A stretch of 36,035 nucleotides of DNA, from NCBI RefSeq assembly GCF_000988165.1, contig NW_020169340.1:1-36035 (forward strand), given 5' to 3'. Below are positions 1-10,001 of this stretch, in pieces; position 1 is the stretch's first letter; every line of letters begins with the position of its first letter. This stretch comes from Vairimorpha ceranae (lineage: Eukaryota > Microsporidia > Nosematidae). Position numbers and translations under genes: made by a program. The notes under the pieces were generated by a model that saw only the letters and a list, made by a program, of their open reading frames with translations, had not been told where the DNA came from and made no database searches.

Positions 1-2
1 CA

Positions 3-74
3 ATGATGTTAAATGTTCTGAAAGTTTGTGGTGGTGGAATCAGGAAGTGTAATAGTTTCTCCGAAAAGAATTAA
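3..74 (+). CDS. possible 3' end of a gene cut by the window edge
   Basis: The first 74 bases are visibly richer in G and C than what follows and read open in one frame to a TAA at 72-74 (23 residues, ending SFSEKN). The opposite strand is also partly open here, so strand and reality are uncertain. It could equally be a piece of a mobile element. No family is recognised. Confidence 0.2.
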   Translation: MMLNVLKVCGGGIRKCNSFSEKN

Positions 75-591
75 TAAATAAACAAAAAAATTATTATATT
101 ATTAAAAAAATGATTTGTCCGAAACAAAAATAAATATCGATAAATGACATAGATATAAACTTGTTTTAAAAATTATATTTGAAATAAAAATGTTTTTCTT
201 AACAATACTATTAATCACTTTGTACAATTTGTTGGTCTTAATAATAATGAACTATACACTTGAATTATAAAGACTTTAGTCTATGTCTTAAGTATATTTG
301 TGAAAAAAATTTGATATATTACAAGAACAACATTAAAAATATTTTTAATACAATAGTCTTAGTAATTTAAGTAAAACAAAAGAAAACTACTTAAAATGTT
401 ATTTATTACTAAAATGTTGTTTATAGTTTTTCAAAAATGCTTAATCACACATTCACAGAAAAAAAGTCTTTACGAGTACATACATATTTGATTCAAAAGC
501 AAAAGACTAATAAACAAACTTACAGCAAAATCAGACATTAAACTTGTTAAATAAAGGTAATTAAAAAAAACAACGTTTTTTTAAACATTAA
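75..591. other. AT-rich intergenic DNA
   Basis: Dense A/T runs with stops in all frames. I see no gene, repeat or structured RNA here. Confidence 0.6.
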
Positions 592-1236
592 TTAATGTTT
601 TATATTAAAAAAAGCTATTTCGATGTATGATAGCATTAGTGTTCCCCTTTCTAGTTTTCTTTCGGTCAATTTAATTTTTAAATCATCTTCTAAAAGGCTG
701 TTCAAGATTGTGTCTAGACTATCGATTGTTTTTTGTACAATTTTAAAAAGTTCTGGCTTACTACTTTTCTCAACCTCTAAAAAATTATCCATAATTAGTT
801 CAACAGCACTAGGGTATACTTTTTCGGTATAAGGAATAAAAAAAAAATCATATAACTTTTGACCTCCAGTAACCATATCACACATTAAGTCTTTAAAATA
901 TTTGGGAAAAAAAATTATTCTTCCAAAAAAAACGGTAAAAGCATCAAATAAATATTTTTCTAATACATTTTTCGGTATTTTAAAAATACAATAATAAGCT
1001 TTAGCCATAAACACGAATTCTTCTTTAGTAAATTTAATTTCCTTATGTATTTTTTTGTATGCTTCAAATGCAATATCAGTATCAAATTTATCTAATACAG
1101 TATCTTTTAGAGATATCTTAGTTGATGAATCTGAATGTGATCCAAAGATGCTAGTGTATTTGCAAAATATACATATAAAAAATGTTGTTGATACTAAGCA
1201 TATTAATAAAATATAGCAACACTTTCTCGATAACAT
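592..1236 (-). CDS. membrane-anchored member of local paralogous family (copy 1)
   Basis: A 214-residue protein of unknown function. Residues 6-25 form one hydrophobic segment (CCYILLICLVSTTFFICIFC) followed by a hydrophilic stretch, fitting a signal anchor or uncleaved signal peptide, so most of the chain should lie outside the cytosol. Shared family features are the LDKFDT block near residue 48, the helical block starting EFVFMAKAYY at 73, and a hydrophobic C-terminal block (IEIAFF). The closest relative in the window is the gene at 5775-6521. The start is supported by the minus-strand signal TTTTACCCATTA directly before the ATG (GGG at 1241-1243 on the plus strand). Function is not inferable. 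Secretion is an inference from the hydrophobic N terminus. Confidence 0.8.
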   Translation of the reverse strand: MLSRKCCYILLICLVSTTFFICIFCKYTSIFGSHSDSSTKISLKDTVLDKFDTDIAFEAYKKIHKEIKFTKEEFVFMAKAYYCIFKIPKNVLEKYLFDAFTVFFGRIIFFPKYFKDLMCDMVTGGQKLYDFFFIPYTEKVYPSAVELIMDNFLEVEKSSKPELFKIVQKTIDSLDTILNSLLEDDLKIKLTERKLERGTLMLSYIEIAFFNIKH

Positions 1237-2335
1237 TAATGGGTAAAATAATATTTTGAATTTATTGAAAAAAAGGAGAAGATAAGATTAGCTATTTTGT
1301 AAATCCAAACCTTGCATTTTTAAAATCTTTTAGTCTCAGATTACAAAGTTTTGTTATGGATAACCATAATATATTTTCTTGTATTAACTGGTGACGTTAG
1401 ATACTATGTTACAAATATGAAACTGATTAAACATGAATCTTGAAAAGCAATTGGCTCGTGTCTATTTGTTTTAGATTTATCTAAAATAAAAGCTATAAAT
1501 AGATAAAAAATTATCTAAAAAATAGAATTTAATAAAGGTTAAATAAAAAGTCTTTTTGTTTTGGTAGTTTGGTCGAGTACTACCAAATAATAATTCACTG
1601 CCAGCCATTTCCTGTAAGTTTTTTAAATAAAATTAAATTTGCGATTTATTTTTGAAAAAATATACAAAATAAATTTGAAAAAGACAAAGAAACAAAATAA
1701 AATCTTATAATTACTAAGCCGCATATGCGATCACATTTATATTATATTCACAAGATTTGTTCTTTTATGCTGTTACATTTATGTTTTATTATTTACGGGA
1801 AAATTTTGATTTTTAAGCGCTAGAGAATCCTAACGATGTTAATTATTGAAAATTTGTATAAATAAATCAAGTTATTGTAATAAATTTATAAATAATTTTT
1901 AATTCCTTTGGTATAATAAATTTTCAACTAATTAAATGTGAGTTGCTTAATATACCTTTTTTAATAAAACAAAGCATATAAAAAGGTAAATCTAAAAAAC
2001 AATATCAAAAAATTTAGAAAGATTGTGTAAAACTAAATAAAACAATGATTAGTCTAGTATTGATATGACCTAGATTCAAATACATAAAGCTGCGTCGGAA
2101 ATAGGTTATGTGGGAGATTTATCGTTATAAAAAATAATAATAATTTATTTTTTTATTGTTTAATTCTTATTGAAAAAGCGCAAGTTCATCAAATTTATAT
2201 AAACACACACAATTTTTTTAGATTGATTATACATCATGGTTATTTATTTCTTTAATATTCAATTAATCTTTTTTATATTCTTGCCATATTTTTTTATAAT
2301 GCTTAATTCTTCCTTTAGGAAATTTTACTTTCCTC
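1237..2335. other. AT-rich intergenic DNA with one strong stem-loop
   Basis: No open frame of note. Around 1561-1588 an 8-bp perfect inverted repeat (TTGGTAGT ... ACTACCAA) encloses about 10 bases. It stands alone, without tRNA-like or terminator-like context. Confidence 0.5.
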
Positions 2336-2806
2336 TACACGGCGCATTATTAGCGCTAGCATGCCACAAGGGCCTCGCTTAGTAACAAGATAGTATTAAT
2401 CCCTGTAAGGATCTTACAGAGAGCCGACAACTGGTAGTACGCTACCAGACCAGAGCTTCGCTGGATCTTGTGGTCGGAAAGGCGGTATGGGCCTAATGAC
2501 CGTGATGGACTCTCACTATCCCATGTAAAATGCTAGAGCTTCATTAAATTGCTACTCCCTTCCCAGGCGGGTCTTCAGATATAAGTTCTTACTAAAAGTC
2601 TTCGAATACGACTTGTAAATGCTTTCAGGGCTACGGCAATTGTCGTGCCGACCCAAAGATGTTATGCCTCTACATCTTTATGAATATTTACAACCCTTGA
2701 TCGACGCCTACAGAAAAGCTTACGATACGACTTTACCGACAAATATTTTATGACAATTGTTGTGCCAACGCTTGTTTATTACTTAGCGAATTCGCATTGG
2801 TGAAAT
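2336..2806. other. compositionally distinct, hairpin-rich segment (possible structured RNA or mobile-element piece)
   Basis: About 470 bases with near-balanced base composition inside very AT-rich DNA. No frame stays open on either strand. Perfect stem-loops follow one another: CTGTAAG/CTTACAG (2403-2419), CTGGTAG-TACG-CTACCAG (2431-2448), CCAG/CTGG (2450-2464), AAGTC/GACTT (2596-2614), CGGCA/TGCCG (2634-2650) and AAAGATGT/ACATCTTT (2655-2679). GCCGAC near 2422 and GTCGG-AAA-GGC near 2474 could close the first group. This resembles a structured RNA or the untranslated part of a retroelement rather than a gene. It does not match rRNA, tRNA, RNase P or spliceosomal RNA motifs that I know. It ends about 35 bp before the 340-bp repeat array. 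Confidence 0.6.
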
Positions 2807-2840
2807 TTTAACCTATACCTTTTGAGCAGATTTATCATCA

Positions 2841-3186
2841 TCAATATATATAAAAAGTTTGAATCTGAATATTTTTTTATTTTTTAACCCTTCTTTTTTA
2901 AAACTTTGTAAAATTCTTATTATTTTTTATTCCTTTAAAGCATTAAAATACAACCTAAAGAATTGTATATAATTGTTACTAAATGGATATTATGGGGGTT
3001 TGTGTATTTTCTTAGGTTTTTCAATTTTTTTGTAATTGCAAAATGGTTTCTTAGGCAAATTTTACTTTACAATGTAAGACATTTTTACTTTAAACAATGC
3101 GCACAAGCCTAAAGACATGTTACACAATTTAAAACAAGAATATTATTTATTTATAATCCCGTTTTAAACGGGAGTGCGTTGGCTAG
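2841..3186 (+). repeat. 340-bp repeat family, unit 1 (type A)
   Basis: A 346-bp unit. It opens with TCAATATATATAAAAAG, has TTTAACCCTTC with the CCC at 2888-2890, and ends with the palindrome CCCGTTTTAAACGGG (3158-3172) followed by 14 bp ending GCTAG. The interior closely matches unit 2. The region just before it (TCATCATCAATATA) resembles the region before the isolated copy at 35175. Confidence 0.9.
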
Positions 3187-3532
3187 TCAATATATATAAA
3201 AAGTTTGAATTTGAACATTTTTTTATTTTTTAACCCTTCTTTTTTTAAAATTGTGAAATTCTGTTTTAATTTTTCATTTAAAAGCACCAAAATACAACTT
3301 AGAGATTTGTATATAATTGTTACTAAAAGGATATTACGAGGTTTTGTGTATTCTCCGTAGAGTTTTTCAATTTTTTTGTAATTGTAAAATGTTGACTTTT
3401 GCAAATTTAACTTTACAATGTAAGACATTTTGTACTTTAAACAATGCGCACAAGCCCAAAGACATGTTTTACAATAAAAATAAGAATATTATTTATTTAT
3501 AATCCCGTTTCAAACGGGATGGCGTTAGCTAG
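3187..3532 (+). repeat. 340-bp repeat family, unit 2 (type A)
   Basis: Also 346 bp, with the CCC at 3234-3236 and the palindrome at 3504-3518, whose central base is changed (CCCGTTT-C-AAACGGG) while both arms are intact. An 81-codon minus-strand frame (3183-3428) exists only in this unit. Unit 1 has an early stop in the same frame and types B and C do not encode it, so I do not call it a gene. Confidence 0.9.
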
Positions 3533-3846
3533 TCAATATATATAAAAAGTTTGAATCTGAATATTTATTTATTTTTTAACCCTTCTTTTTTAAAATTTTG
3601 GAAAACGTTTTTTTAAATAAATGACAATCTCCATAGTTGATTATATTATAAAGAGCTTAACTTTCTAAAATATTTTCTTAAGTTTTATTCAAATTGTAAA
3701 ATATGCTCTATTGTCATTTTATAATTAAAGTGTGCAATGTTTAGAAATAACAATACATACATGCACAAAGACATATACACATAATTTAAACAAAAAAAGC
3801 ACGTATCGAATTTGAGTCCCGTTTTAAACGGGATAGCGTAAGCTAG
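3533..3846 (+). repeat. 340-bp repeat family, unit 3 (type B)
   Basis: A 314-bp unit with the same ends (CCC at 3580-3582, palindrome 3818-3832) but a different first half. Its interior holds a perfect 10-bp inverted repeat, AAATGACAAT (3619-3628) and ATTGTCATTT (3710-3719). The last third (CACAAAGACATATACACA region) is still alignable to type A. Confidence 0.9.
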
Positions 3847-4188
3847 TCAATATATATAAAAAGTTTGAATCTAAATATTTATTTATTTTTTAACCCTTCT
3901 TTATTATAAAATGTATCATTCTTTTAATTTTTTAAGCACGAGTAGCATAAGTGTGGGTTTGTTTTTTCTAAGCACAGAACAGTGTTTTTGTCCATTTTCC
4001 CTTGATTTTACTTAGTTGTATTAATCTTATACAAGGTGTCTATATCAAATTTTAATAAATATAAAATGGACTAATTTGTTATAAAAATAATAAAATAGGT
4101 ACATACACAAAGGCACATTATATTCATTAAAAAGAAATAACACACATTGTATTTGTGATTCCGTTTTAAACGAGATAGCATAAGCTAG
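3847..4188 (+). repeat. 340-bp repeat family, unit 4 (type C)
   Basis: A 342-bp unit with CCC at 3894-3896 and a decayed palindrome (CCGTTTTAAACGAG, 4161-4174). Its interior matches the isolated copy near 35.2 kb far better than its neighbours (shared GTAGCATAAGTGT and CACAGAAC). After its end the sequence TTATATAAAATTTTAACTT looks like a decayed start of a fifth unit. Confidence 0.9.
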
Positions 4189-4189
4189 T

Positions 4190-4753
4190 CGTTATATAAA
4201 ATTTTAACTTTAATTTTTGGTTATAAACACATACATTATTGTTATCTATAAAATATTTAAAGAAGTAATTACTTATTTTACAAATTAAATTTTTAAATAC
4301 ACAATTAGAATTAGAGAAGATTAGAAAATACTATCAAGTTGCAAACAAATTAATTCTACTAAATGAATGTAAACCAAAATAGTATTTATTAATTACAATA
4401 AACGACATTGTAAACAATTTACTGTTATTAATAAAAGTTTTAATTAATGTGTCAATTTAATACAGCATTTAGTTTAAAATTATTTTAAAACTTATAAAAA
4501 ATTATAAATAATGTATAATGAACAGAACTAAAAATCTATTAAGCCACACAAGCAAATTTACTTTTGCCCAGAACCAATACTTGAATGTACAGAAAAGATA
4601 GCATTTGACAAATTTTAAATTATTTATAATTTATTTTCGCTAGTATACTTTAAGATACTAATATATTTTTATTAAAATAAAATAGTTAAACTTTTTAAAA
4701 AGATATTTTTGATATAGAAATTATTAAAATAGAATATTTTTTGAATAAATTTG
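4190..4753. other. AT-rich intergenic DNA
   Basis: No supported gene. The first 20 bases are the decayed unit start described for the repeat array. The rest is A/T-rich with stops in all frames. Confidence 0.6.
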
Positions 4754-4885
4754 ATGTTTTACGATTTATATTACACTGTACAAGAGATTGAGGTGAAGTT
4801 GTGGGATGCAGCCAGATTGAAGATAAGACTCCAAAACGCTTTTGACGCCGCCGACTTTCCTTACTGCTTCACTTTTTTATTTTAA
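4754..4885 (+). CDS. short coding-like island, possible gene fragment
   Basis: A 43-codon frame beginning MFYDLYYTVQ and containing LWDAARLKIRLQNAFDAADF, then a stop. The codon and residue make-up (Trp, several Ala, Asp, Arg) and the locally raised G+C contrast with the surrounding DNA and resemble real coding sequence. No CCC start signal precedes it and the frame closes at once. It is more likely a relic of a longer gene or mobile element than a working gene. No family is recognised. Confidence 0.25.
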   Translation: MFYDLYYTVQEIEVKLWDAARLKIRLQNAFDAADFPYCFTFLF

Positions 4886-5774
4886 AAATATTGTGTCTTT
4901 TTAACGTTTTATTTTACATTCTTAGTTCCTTGTGTCGATCGTGACCTTTGTGAGACTGCCTCTTGTTTTCTTCCATATTTTTTTTTATATTTGTTTATTT
5001 ATAGTTTAGGTTTCATGATGGACCAATGAGTCCGATAAAAACATTTCAAAATCATTTCATATAATCAGAAACTTAAAATAAAAAAATTAAATTTCATGTG
5101 GTTTTTAATACAGAGATTAATAAGCATTATTTTTATTTGCAAAAAAAATTTCCATTTATGGTATATTTTGTTGGGCAACAACATATCATTAATATTAGAT
5201 TACGATTGAAAAGTTTTAAATTTATTTTTTTTAGAATAAACTCACATTATAAACAATCATCTTTTACACAAAGACATATTTAATTTTACATTTGTAAATA
5301 GAAGACGACTATAACACATCAACATTTTCTTTGTTTTATTTTTTTTGCTTTATAAGATTTCTTAAGAACTATGTAAAGCAGTTTGCTAATTTCTCTTTTT
5401 AAGTTTAAAGTATTGTTAAAAAATATTTTTTTAAGAAGTTGTAGTAACCTCAGGTGAGGTGTCCAAACTTTAAGTGTAGTTCTTTATAAGAACAAATAAA
5501 TAATACTTTATTATTTAATATTTTATTTTCATTAACTTTATAGGGCATCTTTGTGCCATGACTATCGTTGTTGTGCCTTTTGTCATACTAAGTTTTTTCG
5601 TATTTCATTTCTTATTTTTGTATAAATTCCTTCTTTTTAATTTTTAATTTATAACAAAATTTATTAAAATTTTTGGAGGGGAGATTTTTTAAAATGTGAT
5701 ATATACCACAGAAGTGTATTTAAAAGCTAGACCTATTAATAAATAAAATATTAAACAATAATTTCTTTTATTAT
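4886..5774. other. intergenic DNA, nothing firm
   Basis: Moderately G+C-enriched to about 4990, then A/T-rich. A 61-codon frame at 5098-5283 lacks an ATG start and a start signal and has AT-rich background composition. A palindrome, ACCTCAGGTGAGGT, lies near 5450. No gene is supported. Confidence 0.5.
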
Positions 5775-6521
5775 CTAGTCTCCTGTATATAAAGTTTCCT
5801 TTGTAGTTTTTTTCCCAAAAAACCATTTGAGAAATACAGCTTCAAAACTTGAATATGGAATTGGATTTTGAACTATATGCTTCTCAAACATTTGTTCTTT
5901 TAAGTCTTTTTCTAAATATTTATCAGCGTAAGCTATAAACTCTTCTTTCAAAAACGGTGAAATAGCAATCGTACCATTGTCTGTATGCATTATTTGATCA
6001 ATTTCATAAAGTTTTGTTATATCAAATTCCAAAAATTTCATAAATACATCAAACCCAGCAACTTTATCTATTTTGTTGCTTTGAAAAATTTTTACCAGAA
6101 AATTTATATCCTTTTCAATACTTGAAGGAATTCTGCTTTCATAATATTTCAAGATTTTATTATATTTAGTTTCATTTATTATTTTATTTTCATAACTTAT
6201 TAAATAAAATTTTCTCACAATTCTTTGCGCAACTTTATTAATATCATCTTTGCCAATTTTCGTAGCAAAATAAAAAACTTTTAACATTAGCACGAAATTT
6301 TCTTTGGAGAGTTTGTTGCTCTCTAAAAGTATTTTGGATTCATATGTTTTGTAAGCGTCATTCGTATCAAGTTTGTCTATAATGGTGTCGTTAAGAGACA
6401 GGTTATTTAATGTAATAGAATTAGAATTCTTTTTGTTAACTATTAAATAAACTACAAAAACACCAGCTACCAAAATAACAACCATCGGTGCAAGTAATAA
6501 TTTGTACTTTAACTTCCTCAT
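5775..6521 (-). CDS. membrane-anchored member of local paralogous family (copy 2)
   Basis: A 248-residue protein, the closest relative of the gene at 592-1236. A short basic N terminus (MRKLKYK) precedes one hydrophobic segment at residues 8-28, as in a type II signal anchor. The blocks LNDTIIDKLDTNDAYKTY (residues 43-60) and NFVLMLKVFYFATKIG (75-90) align without gaps to copy 1 (KDTVLDKFDTDIAFEAY and EFVFMAKAYYCIFKIP). The C-terminal hydrophobic block is FEAVFLKWFFGK. The start is set by CCCC (plus strand GGGG at 6524-6527) two bases before the ATG. Function unknown. Extracellular orientation is inferred. Confidence 0.85.
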   Translation of the reverse strand: MRKLKYKLLLAPMVVILVAGVFVVYLIVNKKNSNSITLNNLSLNDTIIDKLDTNDAYKTYESKILLESNKLSKENFVLMLKVFYFATKIGKDDINKVAQRIVRKFYLISYENKIINETKYNKILKYYESRIPSSIEKDINFLVKIFQSNKIDKVAGFDVFMKFLEFDITKLYEIDQIMHTDNGTIAISPFLKEEFIAYADKYLEKDLKEQMFEKHIVQNPIPYSSFEAVFLKWFFGKKTTKETLYTGD

Positions 6522-9521
6522 TTGGGGTTAAAAATTTTGTAATTTAATATTTACTTATCCTTTTTTAAAGGATTACCGAAGAATTTTTAATTAAGATTTC
6601 TGATTAATTAAAGATTAATTTTTGATATTTACGCAAGCTTAAAAATGAAACGTAAATTGATTTTTGCCAAATTTACGTAACTTTAACATCTTTGTTGGAT
6701 GCTACTTTTAGTATTGAGTATCTCATAAATCATGATCTTGAGGTGTTTGGCATGCTCACATTTAAAGTGTTGTTTTTAAATAATTTCGTTTTTTCTAATA
6801 ATCGTAATTTAGTAACAAAAATCATTTATATAAAATTCTGTAATATTTGAAAAATTAAATTAAAGCTTAAAAACAAAATAAGATTTGTCGCAAAGCTAAA
6901 ATATGATGCATATAAAAAACTTTTTAAGTGCGTAAGCAGAAAGTAGTGAGTTAAATTTTTTGTAATATTTGTTTAAATTATCAAAACCAAAGCTTTTTAA
7001 TTAAAAATTTTTTAATCCCGTTCTCTCCAAATTTTTCAGATATTTATTGTAATTGTTTTGTTTGCGTCATAAACATCTTTATTTAAACCAATAATATTCA
7101 AGATTCTGTAACTTGTTAGTTTAAAAACGTTATTTCTGATGAAACATATTTTGGGAATAAATAACTGCTGTACCTAGATAATAATTGCAGTTGTTTAGAA
7201 ATAAATGTAAATAGATTTGTTATAAAATTTCGTCATTAAAACAAATATTTTTATTTAATATAATTTTCTTAAGTATTTTTTTTATCAGTACGGAAGTCTT
7301 TAAATTGTAACGAGGACAATGGCATTAAATAGAAATGTTATAATCATTTAACTGGAACATGACAAACATTTGGCACTACATCTTTCTAAGATTGGAATGA
7401 TTTTATTTTATGATAAAAAATTTATTTAACTTTTGGTATAAATGTTTAATTTAGAATATATTTCTTATAATTTAAACACTAAGAAATAGATGTAATGCAT
7501 TTTAAGATAATTTAAAAAAACAAAGAAACCTTTAAGCTAGACATGATACAAATAAAAATTAAATAAAAACTTAGTTAAGAAATGCGAATACCAAAAAGTA
7601 CACTGTCGATATCCTCCGGACATTTGTAATAGGAAAAAGAATAGTTTTTTATTGCAATATGTCTTTTTGATTTAGGTTAATTATCTTTGTATAACAAACC
7701 AAGGTACATTTTGTTCTTTAAAAAATACAGCAATTAAAATTATTAAAAATTTTATGAAACACACCTTTTTTATAAGACCCAGCATTTAATGTACATATCA
7801 AAACTGTTATTGTAATGACAAGTAAAAAGTAACAAACACTCTAAATACCTATAATAATGCTTTTAAATGGCGTGTTTTATAAACTTAAAAATAATAGTAA
7901 TAATTTTTTTGCGTGTTTAATTAAATTGTTATTTGAATTTTAATTTTACATTAAAAATCTATGTGTATAAAAAAAGAGGGCGTTATCTAAAAACAGCACA
8001 CCAAGCCTACGTTTAGTTTCATAACATATCTTTATTTAAGTGCATTAATTAATTAATTTCACGAAAATATGCATGAATTTGATAATTTTGTAGCAAAAAT
8101 GTTACCATAAAAAATACGAGTAATTGAAAATCTTGCTTTACAATTATAACATAAAAAAAATAACATATAACATTGATAAAAAAACATGATAATAGCAGAA
8201 ACTTATATTTTCTAAAGGCATATTTTCATGTATTTGCTTAAATATTTTTACTTAAGGCAACATGCTTTAATTATGTAAAAATTAGTATAAAACAGTAAAA
8301 ATTCTTGCCAAAAAAAATGTGCAATTTTTTTTATTTTAAACAAAAGCTTTAAGCGCTGAATTAAAAAGTCAAGAGTTTGTTAATATTAATATAAGATCTT
8401 GATAAATTGTAGTAAAAAATTAAAAAATGTTTATAATCTAATATCTTATTCTTGTTGGATTTCAACAAAATTCCGATTTACATGATGCCTTACTTCAAAA
8501 CTAATTTGCAAAAAAATATGTTAGATTTTTTCCTGAAAAAAAGCAATATATTTCAAAAACTAAAGAATTTTTAAAACGTATTTTTTAATTAATTTTTAAC
8601 TGTAAATATGTTATAACAAGATTATTAAAAATAAAATCTTTACAAACAAAATCATTATTTTTTTCTTGTAGAATTTTAAAAAAACATTATTAACTTACTT
8701 TTCTGTTTTTGCAAAATCAATATTTAAATTGTAATAATTACTATTTTTCATGTATAAACAACTGCAATATGTCGTTTCATAAACATTTAAAGATAGAATT
8801 TATCTAAAATTTCGGCCAATCTTAAAAACATAATCATTAAAAATTCTGAAAGCAACAGCATGCATTTTCGAAAAAAAAAATTTACAATTAACTAGCGTAG
8901 TTGACAAATTCTTTATTTTAATTAATTAAAAAATTATAATGTACTCAAAGACAATTGTCATTAGGTCAAAGATTAATTTATTATTAAAAACTAAAAATAC
9001 TGTATATCTAAAGAAGATACTTTGACAATTAAGATATTCCACTTCTTAATAAGCATTTTATACATATTCTGTGACAAAAAATAAATAAATTGTACAACGT
9101 TCACTGCCTTTTCATTTTATTAAAAGTACAAACTTTTTATGTCTCAATTTAACAATGTTTTTTGACACAAAACAGTATTTAATTAATATAATGCTATGGA
9201 TGAATGTTTACATATTTAATTGTCTAAAATACGATAAAATATTGCAAAATAGTTATTAGTTGTTTCGTCTTACAGATAATTTTAGGAAATATCATTGCTT
9301 TACAGAAACCAAAAGCAATAATTAAATGTATTTTTACATAACATTGCTTAAAATCCTTAGTATTTAGTGATAACTAATTAATATGCATATTTTTAATTAG
9401 TTATAATAATTTATTTTTTGGCCTATAATAAGCTACGAATATGCAAGTTGTATTCTCCTTTTTACACGACAACTAAATAAGAAAGGAGTAACTTATATAA
9501 ATTGGTTACTTAAATCCCTTC
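6522..9521. other. 3-kb gene desert
   Basis: A/T-rich throughout, with no open frame, start signal next to an ATG, repeat or structured element that I can support on either strand. Such a long empty stretch is unusual next to the dense 27-35 kb island. Confidence 0.6.
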
Positions 9522-9872
9522 ATGTGTAATCCTTGTTGTCTTATCGTAGGTTACAATACAAGATCTGATGTGATTGATACTCCCAATGGTTATTCAGAAC
9601 TTCCCGAAAAAATCATATGTCCGTATTGCTCGACTATTACAAAGGCTGTATATCGTAGAGACGATTATATATTTACGATATGTTTTATACCTACATGTCC
9701 ATGTTGCAGTAGTTCTCCTTATATATCATGTCAAAACTGTATGCGACATCTTCCAACGATTCGAGGCAATCCTTGTAGATCATGCCACGTTTCAAGACCA
9801 TTTGAAGCTGAGTATTGTCCTAATTGTGGGACTAAATGTTATGGAGAAGTAAGAAATTTAAGGGTTAATTAA
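9522..9872 (+). CDS. double zinc-ribbon protein (zinc_ribbon_15-like), copy A
   Basis: A 116-residue protein with four CxxC knuckles: C33-C36, C70-C73, C85-C88 and C99-C102. The first two are separated by a hydrophobic stretch (TICFIPTCP), a layout resembling the small eukaryotic zinc_ribbon_15 family (CPxC, then a FFIPLIP-like stretch, then CxxC). The last two form a second, compact ribbon ending CPNCG. Zinc binding is a confident reading of the cysteines; the cellular role is not known. The start is fixed by AAATCCCTTC immediately before the ATG (CCC 9516-9518). It lies tail-to-tail with a diverged paralogue at 10002-10346, 129 bp apart. Other overlapping frames here are shadows. Confidence 0.85.
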   Translation: MCNPCCLIVGYNTRSDVIDTPNGYSELPEKIICPYCSTITKAVYRRDDYIFTICFIPTCPCCSSSPYISCQNCMRHLPTIRGNPCRSCHVSRPFEAEYCPNCGTKCYGEVRNLRVN

Positions 9873-10001
9873 ACCATTTTTATAAATTTAGTAAAATGAA
9901 GTTAATGTTTTTTAAAAACTCTATTTATTTTTTCATAATGTTTTGCTTACTAACAAGACTTTTCGTTTTTTCATTAAACTCAACGATCTTCAAAAGAAAA
10001 T

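Noticed and set aside
1561..1588. TTGGTAGT/ACTACCAA stem-loop, tRNA-like GGTCGAG
   Set aside because: No acceptor, anticodon or T-arm can be placed around it.
2336..2806. Reading the foreign segment as rRNA
   Set aside because: None of the universally conserved small- or large-subunit rRNA motifs I know are present.
3183..3428. 81-codon minus-strand frame inside repeat unit 2
   Set aside because: Unit 1 has an early stop in the same frame and types B and C do not encode it, so coding is not conserved.
2841..4188. CRISPR-like or LTR interpretation of the repeat array
   Set aside because: The units are over 300 bp with mutually related interiors, and they lack TG...CA ends or a primer-binding site.
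5012..5042. CCAATGAGTCCGATAAAA as a hammerhead ribozyme core
   Set aside because: The CUGAUGA core is altered and no matching stems with GAAA could be placed.
5098..5283. 61-codon plus-strand frame
   Set aside because: No ATG or CCC signal at its start, and AT-rich background composition.
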